Positions 1-7,326 of a stretch of 30,774 nt of DNA are shown here, piece after piece. The notes under the pieces were generated by a model that saw nothing but the letters and a program-made list of their open reading frames with translations, made no database searches and was not told the DNA's origin. This DNA is from JAADHX01 sp964569385 (lineage in GTDB: Bacteria > Actinomycetota > Acidimicrobiia > Acidimicrobiales > Poriferisodalaceae), in assembly GCA_964569385.1 (NCBI GenBank), contig CAZMUM010000050.1, positions 1 through 30,774 on the forward strand. Reading direction: 5' to 3'. Within the stretch, counting starts at the first letter, position 1. Every line of letters starts with the position of its first letter. The position numbers and the translations under genes are program-made.

Positions 1-748
1 CTTCGGCGTTGGCCAATGACAATGACACTGCGGTGTTGTCGTCGGCGTTGGCCAATGACAATGACACTGCGGTGTTGTCGTCGGCGTTGGCCAACACAAT
101 CGCGACCTCAAGGGCCGTGAGAGCTCGCCTGGCGTCGCCGTCTGCCCTTTCGGCTAGATGCATGAGCGCATCTGGGTCAGATTCGATGCCTTCGAGCGTC
201 AGTGCTTTTTCGAGTACCAGAACCACCTCGTCGGCGCTAAGCGGTCGAAGCCGAAACAGGTTCGAGCGGCTCAGAAGCGGAGCGTTGACCTCGAAGTAGG
301 GATTCTCGGTGGTGGCGCCGATCAGCACCAGTAGGCCATCTTCGACCGAAGGCAACAGAGCGTCTTGTTGGCTTTTGTTGAACCGGTGTACCTCATCGAG
401 GAACAGAATGGTGCCTACGTCGCGTTCGCCAAGTCGTTGTCTGGCTCGCTCGATGATGGCGCGAACGTCCTTAACGCTCGCCGACACCGCCGAAAGAGTG
501 ATGAACTCCTTCGCGGTGTGGCGAGCTATTAGCTTCGCAAGCGTCGTTTTTCCGCAGCCGGGAGGTCCCCACAAGATGACTGAGGTCAGCCGATCGGCTT
601 CGATCAGACGGCGCAACGGTTTACCTGGTCCGAGCAAGTGTTGCTGGCCCACAATGTCGTCGAGCCGTGTCGGTCGAAGCTTCGCCGCGAGCGGCGCCCG
701 TTGAGCAATGCGCGTTTCAGCGGCTGCTCCAAACAAATCATCGGCCAT
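1..748 (-). CDS. rarA: Replication-associated recombination protein A (AAA+ ATPase), 3' truncated by window edge
   Basis: The first 249 residues of a RarA/MgsA-type clamp-loader-like AAA+ ATPase, which acts at stalled replication forks. Visible motifs are Walker A GPPGCGKTT (residues 61-69), Walker B ILFLDEVHRF (D118, E119), sensor-1 region GATTENP (144-150), an arginine finger in LLSRSNLF and a sensor-2-like GDARRAL near 204-210. The N-terminal DIVGQQHLLG is typical of the family. ATG at 748 was chosen because the family homology begins there and a TANNNT box lies 6 nt upstream. The gene runs off the left edge, so its C-terminal tetramerisation region is not seen. A 13-residue block (LANADDNTAVSLS) is tandemly duplicated at the cut edge, just after sensor 2, and more copies may lie beyond it. 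The family call is firm; the effect of the repeat is unknown. Confidence 0.95.
   Translation of the reverse strand, partial: MADDLFGAAAETRIAQRAPLAAKLRPTRLDDIVGQQHLLGPGKPLRRLIEADRLTSVILWGPPGCGKTTLAKLIARHTAKEFITLSAVSASVKDVRAIIERARQRLGERDVGTILFLDEVHRFNKSQQDALLPSVEDGLLVLIGATTENPYFEVNAPLLSRSNLFRLRPLSADEVVLVLEKALTLEGIESDPDALMHLAERADGDARRALTALEVAIVLANADDNTAVSLSLANADDNTAVSLSLANAE
4..94. repeat. 39-bp in-frame tandem repeat inside rarA
   Basis: Two identical 39-bp units begin at 4 and 43, and a third partial unit (cggcgttggccaa) begins at 82. The period is a multiple of three and encodes LANADDNTAVSLS twice in RarA. Identity between the two copies looks perfect, which suggests recent duplication. Because the window starts here, the full copy number is unknown. 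Confidence 0.95.
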
Positions 749-760
749 AATCAGAAGCTA
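749..760 (-). promoter_or_regulatory. Putative leaderless promoter of rarA (-10 TAGCTT)
   Basis: On the minus strand TAGCTT (760-755) is followed by six bases (CTGATT) and then the rarA ATG. This TANNNT-plus-6 spacing would place the transcription start at or next to the A of ATG. No Shine-Dalgarno sequence is present. No convincing -35 hexamer was seen. Confidence 0.5.
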
Positions 761-840
761 TCGGCCCCCGCACCCCAGAACCCCACCCGTCACCGGGAAA
801 CGGCTGCCGGCGACCACATCCCGGTGCCAGGAGCGGTCTT

Positions 841-896
841 CGGGGTTTTGCTCGAATGAAGTGAGAGCGAAACCCCGGTTAGCAACCGAAGGTTGC
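841..896 (-). terminator. Hairpin pair in the aspS-rarA gap, probable aspS terminator
   Basis: The 166-bp gap between aspS and rarA holds two strong hairpins. GCAACC-GAA-GGTTGC (882-896) is a perfect 6-bp stem. CGGGGTTTTGCTC (841-853) pairs with GAGCGAAACCCCG (865-877) over 13 bp with one G-U pair and an 11-nt loop. Read from aspS (minus strand) they lie 19-74 nt after the stop. No U-tract follows, so this is either a U-less actinobacterial-type terminator or an mRNA 3'-end structure. The rest of the gap shows only the rarA promoter. Confidence 0.55.
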
Positions 897-914
897 GGCG
901 GTGCCAGACACGGT

Positions 915-2654
915 CTAAGCCGGTGGTGGTAGGACTCTGAGGCCGAGTTCGTCTAACTGGGAGTTGTCGATGGGGGTGGGGGCGTTGGTGAGTGGATCGG
1001 CGCCGGACTGGCTCTTGGGGTAGGCGATCACCTCGCGGATGTTCGACTCGCCCGCTAGTAGGGCGACAACCCGGTCGATTCCGAACGCGAACCCCGCATG
1101 TGGGGGCGCTCCGTACTTGAACGCATCGAGTAGGAAACCGAACTTGAGCTGTGCCTCCTCGGCCTCGATTCCGAGTAGCTCAAATACTTGACTCTGGATG
1201 TCGGCGCGGTGGATTCGAACCGAGCCAGAACCAAGCTCCCAGCCGTTAAGCACAAGGTCATAGGCCTGGGATCGTACGTCGAGAAGTTCTTCGCCGCCGT
1301 CACCACTGATCAGGTGCATGTCGTCTTCGTGGGGCATCGTAAACGGGTGATGGGCCGAAACCGCGATGCCGTCATCGTCGACGGATTCAAAGAGTGGGAA
1401 GTCGATGACCCACAAGAAGTTGAGACCGCCTTCGGTGACGGGCGGGCGACCGAGCTCGAGCCGAAGCAAGCCAAGAACATGGGTGGTCTTGGTCCACTTG
1501 TCGGCCACTAGGAAACAAACATCACCCTCGACAGCGCCGAGACGGTCGAGCACACCGGCAATCTCTGCTTCGCTCATGAACTTAGCGACCGGCGACGAAA
1601 CCTCGCCGTCGGCGCCGACCTTCATCCACACCAAACCCTTGGCCCCCCACCGCTTCGCCGCGTCGGTAAGGCCATCGAGTTTGTTTCGGCTTAGTTTGTC
1701 GGCGACACCCTTGGCACAGATGCCCTTGATGCTTGGTGCCATGAAAGCATTAAATCCGGTCTCGGCGAAGAGGTCGGTCAGCTCCGCTAGATGCATCTCG
1801 AATCGGACGTCTGGTTTGTCGGAGCCGTATTGGTTCATGGCGTCGTGCCATGTCATCTCGGGGAAGTGGGTCGGCCGAGTGCCGGTGATGGCCTCAGCGG
1901 CCGTTGCCACGGAATTCGAGACGATCGCACGCACTTCTGGACCGTCGGAAAAGCTCATCTCCATGTCGAGTTGCATGAACTCGAACTGTCGGTCGGCGCG
2001 AAGGTCTTCGTCGCGCAAGCAGCGCGCTATTTGGTAGTACCGATCGATCCCACCAACCATGCACAGTTGCTTGAACAGCTGGGGGCTTTGGGGCAGGGCG
2101 TAGAAGGTGCCAGGCCTCAACCGGCTCGGCACCACGAAGTCGCGGGCGCCTTCTGGCGTGGAGGCAATGAGCATTGGGGTCTCGACTTCGAGAAATCCCT
2201 GCTCTTCCATCGAAGTACGAATCGCACTGTTGACCTTGGCCCTGGTTCGCAGGTTCTTCTGCATCCTGGTGCTGCGTAGATCGAGGTAACGGTGGCGAAT
2301 GCGGATGGTCTCGTCGACTTCTTGGCGACCATCGACCTGGAACGGTGGTGGTTCGGCGGCCGACAGGACTTCGACCGAAGCATCGCCAAGCTCAATGGCA
2401 CCGGTAGCCATTGATGAGTTGACTGTCTCGTCAGGCCGAGCCAACACCGTGCCGGTTATGGCCAGCACATACTCAGAGCGAATGTCGTGGGCATGGTCGA
2501 CGACGCACTGGATAATGCCGGTGTGATCGCGCAGGTCGACAAAGGCGAGGTGTTCGCCATGTTCGCGCCGCTTCGACACCCAGCCGCACACGGTGACGGT
2601 TCGCCCGATGTCGTCGACACCAAGCTGGCCGCAATAGTCGGTTCGCATACTCAT
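915..2654 (-). CDS. aspS: Aspartyl-tRNA synthetase, probably non-discriminating (Asp/Asn)
   Basis: A class II bacterial-type AspRS of 579 aa, normal length with the GAD insertion domain. It charges tRNA-Asp with aspartate. The N-terminal OB-fold anticodon-binding domain contains GWVSKRREHGEH; motif 2 region RYYQIARCLRDEDLRADRQ and motif 3 GFAFGIDRVVALLAG are clear. The residue after RRE in the OB fold is His32. In well-studied AspRSs a His at this position marks the non-discriminating form that also makes Asp-tRNA-Asn for GatCAB, while discriminating enzymes carry Leu. The ATG at 2654 has GAGGA six to seven bases upstream. The gene lies 21 nt after hisS, so the two are almost certainly cotranscribed. 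Function is certain; the Asp/Asn specificity is inferred. Confidence 0.97.
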   Translation of the reverse strand: MSMRTDYCGQLGVDDIGRTVTVCGWVSKRREHGEHLAFVDLRDHTGIIQCVVDHAHDIRSEYVLAITGTVLARPDETVNSSMATGAIELGDASVEVLSAAEPPPFQVDGRQEVDETIRIRHRYLDLRSTRMQKNLRTRAKVNSAIRTSMEEQGFLEVETPMLIASTPEGARDFVVPSRLRPGTFYALPQSPQLFKQLCMVGGIDRYYQIARCLRDEDLRADRQFEFMQLDMEMSFSDGPEVRAIVSNSVATAAEAITGTRPTHFPEMTWHDAMNQYGSDKPDVRFEMHLAELTDLFAETGFNAFMAPSIKGICAKGVADKLSRNKLDGLTDAAKRWGAKGLVWMKVGADGEVSSPVAKFMSEAEIAGVLDRLGAVEGDVCFLVADKWTKTTHVLGLLRLELGRPPVTEGGLNFLWVIDFPLFESVDDDGIAVSAHHPFTMPHEDDMHLISGDGGEELLDVRSQAYDLVLNGWELGSGSVRIHRADIQSQVFELLGIEAEEAQLKFGFLLDAFKYGAPPHAGFAFGIDRVVALLAGESNIREVIAYPKSQSGADPLTNAPTPIDNSQLDELGLRVLPPPA

Positions 2655-2675
2655 TGACAGTTCCTCTAGTGGGTT

Positions 2676-3962
2676 TTAATCGTGGGCCCGAGTGGCGGCT
2701 AGGAGTCGCTGCAACTCGGTTCCGATGTCGGTTCGCGGAATTGAACTTTGCGGGTCGTCTGACCCGCGCATGTCTCTCAAGGTGACGGAGCCAGCGGTGG
2801 CCTCGTCTTGGCCGATGATGACCGCCCACCGGGCGCCGGAGCGGTCGGCGGCTTTCATTTGAGCTTTCATCGACCTCTGATCGAAGGCCCTATCGGCGCT
2901 GATTCCGAGGTCGCGCAACTCAAAGGTTAGGTCGCGAGCCTGTTCGCCGCCGGTGACATCGACAACAAAGGCAACTGGCGACGAATCGGGTGCGTCGAAG
3001 GTCTGCTCGGCATCGCATGCAAGAAGGATTCGTTCGATACCCATTGCGAACCCAACGCCTGGTGTTTCGGGTCCGCCTAGGGCCTTCACCAAACCGTTGT
3101 AGCGACCACCGCCGCCAAGCGCGTTTTGAGCCGACTGGAGAGCCTCCGACTGAAACTCAAACAGCGTATGGCTGTAGTAGTCGAGGCCACGGACCAGCCG
3201 CGGTTCGACCCGGTAGCTGATAGCTAAGGAGTCGAGGCCGGCCCGTACCCGATCGAAATGTTCGGTGGCAGCCTCGGTGAGAAAGTCGGCGACTTGGGGC
3301 CCACGAGCGGTGACCTCGAGCGTGGCATCACGTTTGGAATCAAGCACTCGGAGCGGGTGCGCCTCGACCTTTTCGCGATCGGCTGGGTCGACGTCGTCGA
3401 GGTTGTCGCGCAGAAACTGTTGCAGAGCCTCGGCGAATTGTTGTCTGCTCTCGGCATCACCCATCGAGTTGATGACCAACACATTGCGGGTCAAGCCAGC
3501 ACCGGCAAGAACTCTGGCCGCTAGAGCAATAACTTCGACGTCGACATCGGGGTCGTCTGAGCCCAGAATTTCGGCACCTACCTGGTGAAACTGACGAAGC
3601 CGCCCCGCCTGCGGTGATTCATAACGAAAGAACGGGCCCGCGTACCACACCTTCCACGGCGTGGTAGGCCGATGTTGGGCAAAGGCTCGACAGACCGCTG
3701 CGGTCTTCTCCGGACGCAGCGCCATCTGCCTATCGCCCTTGTCGAGAAAGTCGTACATCTCCTTGGTTACAACGTCGGTACCTTCTCCAATGCGTCTGAA
3801 CACGCCTAGATGTTCGAACATCGGAGTCTCGATCATGCCGAAGTTGGCGAGGTTGGCCTCGCTGGCAAAGAGGTCTTGAAACGCGTTCCAACGACCGGCC
3901 GCGCTTGGCAACAAGTCGTGGGTTCCGATGGGGGTTTGAAATCGCTGAACCTTGGTCGACAT
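2676..3962 (-). CDS. hisS: Histidyl-tRNA synthetase
   Basis: A class II HisRS of 428 aa that attaches histidine to tRNA-His. The N-terminal QTPIGTHDLLP, motif 2 GPFFRYESPQAGRLRQFHQVG, the histidine-specific RGLDYYSHTLFEF and motif 3 GVGFAMGIERI are all present, followed by a C-terminal anticodon-binding domain (VAFVVDVTGGEQARDLTFELR onward). The reading frame is open 36 nt further upstream to a GTG, but the family N-terminus begins at the ATG at 3962, which is preferred. The Shine-Dalgarno signal is weak (GGCGGCGTT before ATG). It leads a hisS-aspS pair. A 99-bp gap separates it from rel, with a short CCCAG-T-CTGGG inverted repeat near 4040 that could end the rel transcript. Confidence 0.96.
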   Translation of the reverse strand: MSTKVQRFQTPIGTHDLLPSAAGRWNAFQDLFASEANLANFGMIETPMFEHLGVFRRIGEGTDVVTKEMYDFLDKGDRQMALRPEKTAAVCRAFAQHRPTTPWKVWYAGPFFRYESPQAGRLRQFHQVGAEILGSDDPDVDVEVIALAARVLAGAGLTRNVLVINSMGDAESRQQFAEALQQFLRDNLDDVDPADREKVEAHPLRVLDSKRDATLEVTARGPQVADFLTEAATEHFDRVRAGLDSLAISYRVEPRLVRGLDYYSHTLFEFQSEALQSAQNALGGGGRYNGLVKALGGPETPGVGFAMGIERILLACDAEQTFDAPDSSPVAFVVDVTGGEQARDLTFELRDLGISADRAFDQRSMKAQMKAADRSGARWAVIIGQDEATAGSVTLRDMRGSDDPQSSIPRTDIGTELQRLLAATRAHD

Positions 3963-4061
3963 AACGCCGCCAATGGTACGCCTCAGGCTGGTATCCACCG
4001 CGCCGATTTTGCTGATCGCCGCTAAATCTGGCGAACCCGCCCAGTCTGGGTCGAGCGCCTG

Positions 4062-6275
4062 TCAGTTGGTCAGGACCTGAGCCCCTGGCAACGCTCGGAC
4101 CGCTTCAAACACCGATGGGATGCTGCGCACCGACCGCAGCAGCGTGTCGAGGTGAGATGGGTCGACAAGTTCGAACTCGAACGTCATCGCAGTCACGTGA
4201 TCGGAACCCGTTGTGGTTGTACAGCCGCGAATGTTCACGTGGTGATCAGACAAAGCTCGTGACACGTCCTCGAGCAATCGGCTTCGATCGAGGGCCCTCA
4301 CCTCGATCGACATGATGAACGATCCGTCGAAGGCGTCGTCCCATTCGACGTCGACAAGCCGTCCGCCCTGGGCGTCTGCCAAGCCAACCGCGTTGGCGCA
4401 ATCGGATCGATGAACCGAGACACCACGGCCTCGAGTAACGAACCCCATGATCTCGTCGCCAGGCACCGGGTTGCAGCACCGAGCTACACGAACCATCACG
4501 TCGTCGAGGCCTTCGACGTGCACACCAACGTCGCGTCTTTTTCGAGAAGTTCGGTTCTGGATGGCTGGAACCGGCAGCTGTTCTTCTTTGGTACCGCCCC
4601 GCAACTCGCGGTCGAGCCGTTGGGCAACTGACCGGGGCGAGAGATGGTTCTCGCCAATAGCGAGAAGCATGGCTTCGAGGTCGCCGTAGCCGAGCGTTTC
4701 GATCAGTGAAACCATGGCCTCGCCGTTCAGGGAACCCTTCACCGGAAGACCAGCGCGTCTCACCGCATCTTCGAGTTCATCGCGGCCCGACTCGATGGCG
4801 TCGTCGCGACGTTCCTTGGCAAACCATTGTCGAATCTTGTTTCTGGCTCGCGGGGTGACGGCCATTTGTAACCAGTCGAGTGATGGGCCGGCGGTTTCGA
4901 GCTTCGACGTAAAGATTTCGACCGAGTCGCCAGACTCGAGCTCGCGGTTGAGAGGTACCAGCCGACCGTTGAGCTTGACCCCAATCGTGGCCTGGCCAAT
5001 GTCGGTGTGGATGGCATAGGCGAAGTCGATCGAGGTAGCTCCAATGGGCATAGTGACAACGTCGCCCTTGGGCGTAAAGACGTACACCTCGTCGTGTTCG
5101 AGGTCGCCGCGGAGGCTCTCCATGAACTCGTTTGGGTCCGACGTTTCGGCCTCCCAGTCGACCAGGCGATCGAGCCAAGGCACCTCTGCTTCACCTGGTT
5201 CACCTTTGTAGCGCCAATGCGCGGCAACTCCGTATTCGGCTCGGTGATGCTGCTCTGAGGTGCGAATCTGAACTTCGAGAGCAGTGCCACCAGGCCCCAC
5301 GACAGTCGTGTGAAGCGACTGATAGAGGTTGAACTTCGGCATCGCAATGTAGTCCTTGAAACGACCCTGGACCGGGTGCCAGGTGCCGTGAACAAGCCCA
5401 AGCACGGCATAACAGTCACGAATCGAATCGACCACAACCCTGATGGCCACAAGGTCGAAGATCTCGTCGAAGCTGCGACCTTTCACCACCATCTTTTCGT
5501 AGATCGACCACAAGTGTTTGGTGCGGCCAATGACCTCGGCCTCGATGCCCATCACTGAAAGCTGACGTTGGACCTCGGTGACAATGTCGTCGATGTATTG
5601 ATCTTGAGCCGGCGTTGCCGTGGCAACTAGCTGATCGACCTCGGCGTATCGTTTCGGGTACAGGGCCGCGAACGACAAGTCTTCGAGGCGTTGTCTCATT
5701 CCCTCCATGCCGAGACGGTGGGCCAGGGGCGCATAGATATCGAGGGTTTCACGGGCCTTTCTAGCCTGCTTTTCTGGGCTAAGGGCCGCGATGGTCGAGA
5801 TGTTGTGAAGCCGATCGGCGAGCTTGATGATCAGCACCCTGAGGTCGCGCGCCATCGCCACCAGCATTTTTCGCATGGTGGCTGCTTGAGCAGCCTCTTT
5901 GGTGTCGAATGTGATCTGATCGAGTTTGGTTACGCCGTCGACTAGGTGAGCGACTTCTTCGCCAAAGGCTGCCGCCACGTCGGGAAGACTCAAGCCGGTG
6001 TCTTCGACCGCATCGTGCAGCAGAGCGGCCGCGATAGTGACTTCGTCGAGACCAAGTTCGGCGACAACCATCGCCACCGACAACGGATGGAAGATGTAGG
6101 CCTCGCCCGACTTGCGGCGCTGATCGCCGTGAGCTGCTGCCGCGGTGGCATAGGCACGACGAATGAATTCGGTGTCGTGTTCTGGCCAGCGTTGAAGGAA
6201 CAACTCGAGCAGAGGCACAAGCTGGTCGATCGGCGCTGCATCGCGCCGCCAAGGAAGAACCCTGGTCGCGGTCAT
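4062..6275 (-). CDS. rel: Bifunctional (p)ppGpp synthetase/hydrolase (Rel/RSH)
   Basis: A full-length RSH stringent-response enzyme of 737 aa. The hydrolase domain has the HD pair (H87, D88) with E91-D92 in LLHDAVEDTG, so it should degrade (p)ppGpp. The synthetase domain has GRFKDYIAMPKFNLYQSLHTT. Its RFKD is the RXKD signature of bifunctional enzymes, where the monofunctional RelA type has EXDD. A TGS domain (EVYVFTPKGDVVTMPIGATSIDFAYAIHT split over its usual span), a conserved-cysteine region (ARCCNPVPGDEI...HRSDCAN) and a C-terminal ACT domain follow. The frame is open upstream into secF to 6395, but the ATG at 6275 lies 4 nt after the secF stop and fits the family start. It is therefore probably cotranscribed with secDF. 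Confidence 0.97.
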   Translation of the reverse strand: MTATRVLPWRRDAAPIDQLVPLLELFLQRWPEHDTEFIRRAYATAAAAHGDQRRKSGEAYIFHPLSVAMVVAELGLDEVTIAAALLHDAVEDTGLSLPDVAAAFGEEVAHLVDGVTKLDQITFDTKEAAQAATMRKMLVAMARDLRVLIIKLADRLHNISTIAALSPEKQARKARETLDIYAPLAHRLGMEGMRQRLEDLSFAALYPKRYAEVDQLVATATPAQDQYIDDIVTEVQRQLSVMGIEAEVIGRTKHLWSIYEKMVVKGRSFDEIFDLVAIRVVVDSIRDCYAVLGLVHGTWHPVQGRFKDYIAMPKFNLYQSLHTTVVGPGGTALEVQIRTSEQHHRAEYGVAAHWRYKGEPGEAEVPWLDRLVDWEAETSDPNEFMESLRGDLEHDEVYVFTPKGDVVTMPIGATSIDFAYAIHTDIGQATIGVKLNGRLVPLNRELESGDSVEIFTSKLETAGPSLDWLQMAVTPRARNKIRQWFAKERRDDAIESGRDELEDAVRRAGLPVKGSLNGEAMVSLIETLGYGDLEAMLLAIGENHLSPRSVAQRLDRELRGGTKEEQLPVPAIQNRTSRKRRDVGVHVEGLDDVMVRVARCCNPVPGDEIMGFVTRGRGVSVHRSDCANAVGLADAQGGRLVDVEWDDAFDGSFIMSIEVRALDRSRLLEDVSRALSDHHVNIRGCTTTTGSDHVTAMTFEFELVDPSHLDTLLRSVRSIPSVFEAVRALPGAQVLTN

Positions 6276-6279
6276 CGTC

Positions 6280-7326
6280 TTAACGTACTCGACCCTTCTT
6301 GCGGGGCCGTGGAGCCTGACTGCGGCTGTAACGAGACGCCATGAGCGACTGGCGGGCCTCGGCAATTGATCCGGCCGCGTCGCCACGGGCCTCAAAGTCG
6401 TCTCGACGAGCCCACTCAGGCTCGCGGTTCTTCATCCACACCAGCACTGGGGCGGCAATAAAGATCGAGCTGTACGTACCGAAAAAGATGCCAACCAGCA
6501 GCGCCACCGCGAACTCTTGCAGGGCGACCGCTCCGAGCAGGAACGAACCGATAAACAACATCGACAGCACCGGGAGAGCCGAGGTGATAGTCGTGTTGAT
6601 CGAGCGCATGATCACCTGGTTCATGGACAGATTCGTGAGCGCGTTGTAGGTGGTGCGCGTCTTCTCGGCGGCTTTTGTGTTCTCTCTGACGCGGTCGAAA
6701 ACGACCAAGGTGTCATACAACGAGTAACCCATGATGGTGAGGAACGCGATGACTGTTGCCGGCGTGACGTCGAGTTGGAACAGTGCGTAGAACCCAACCG
6801 ACAAGATGATGTCGTGAGCTACAGCTACCAGCGCCGCGATCGCCATCTTCCATTCGAAGCGCATCGCGATGTAGAGGGCAATGATAATGAAGAACCAGAT
6901 GAGCGCGTTGCGGGCTTCGGCGGTTACCCGATCGCCCCACGATGGCCCGACCTCGGTGAGGCTCAAGTCGTTGACCGACACACCGGCGACAGCGGCAAGG
7001 GCTTGCGACATGCCTTGCTGGGCACCGAGGTCGGTCGATTCGGCCCGAACGCGGAAGATATCGGTAGCACCGGTGACGGTCTGAATGCGAGCATCCTGTC
7101 CAAAGTCGGACAGCACGCCCCTGATGTCGTCTTCGGTAAGGGTTTCCGATGCCGGAACCTCCCAAACGACCCCACCCTCGAACTCGATCCCGAGGTTGAG
7201 ACCGCGCGCCAGCAAAGCGATTAGCCCGATAGCGATCAGAGCTCCCGAGGCCAGAATGACCTTACGTGACAATGATACGAAGTCGACCTGGCCTTCGCCA
7301 CGATAGAAACTTCTGAGCACGTTCAT
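6280..7326 (-). CDS. secF: Protein translocase subunit SecF
   Basis: A 348-aa SecF, half of the SecDF pair that uses the proton gradient to complete Sec-dependent export. TM1 near residues 20-40 is followed by the periplasmic motif LNLGIEFEGGVVWEV, then five more membrane segments including ALIWFFIIIALYIAMRFEW and the conserved GYSLYDTLVVFDRVREN loop. It ends in a basic cytoplasmic tail (SRSQAPRPRKKGRVR). The start ATG overlaps the secD stop as ATGA at 7323-7326, which indicates translational coupling. It sits between secD and rel in one operon, as in other actinobacteria. Confidence 0.97.
   Translation of the reverse strand: MNVLRSFYRGEGQVDFVSLSRKVILASGALIAIGLIALLARGLNLGIEFEGGVVWEVPASETLTEDDIRGVLSDFGQDARIQTVTGATDIFRVRAESTDLGAQQGMSQALAAVAGVSVNDLSLTEVGPSWGDRVTAEARNALIWFFIIIALYIAMRFEWKMAIAALVAVAHDIILSVGFYALFQLDVTPATVIAFLTIMGYSLYDTLVVFDRVRENTKAAEKTRTTYNALTNLSMNQVIMRSINTTITSALPVLSMLFIGSFLLGAVALQEFAVALLVGIFFGTYSSIFIAAPVLVWMKNREPEWARRDDFEARGDAAGSIAEARQSLMASRYSRSQAPRPRKKGRVR

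Noticed and set aside
1366..2037. Plus-strand 223-aa open frame opposite aspS
   Set aside because: Shadow of the conserved AspRS gene on the other strand; Ser/Arg-rich with no domain.
6276..6395. N-terminal extension of rel to 6395
   Set aside because: It would overlap secF by about 115 bp and lacks homology. ATG at 6275 sits 4 nt after the secF stop.
6517..7224. Plus-strand 235-aa open frame opposite secF
   Set aside because: Lies entirely over conserved secF codons, has odd charge-rich composition and no start signal.
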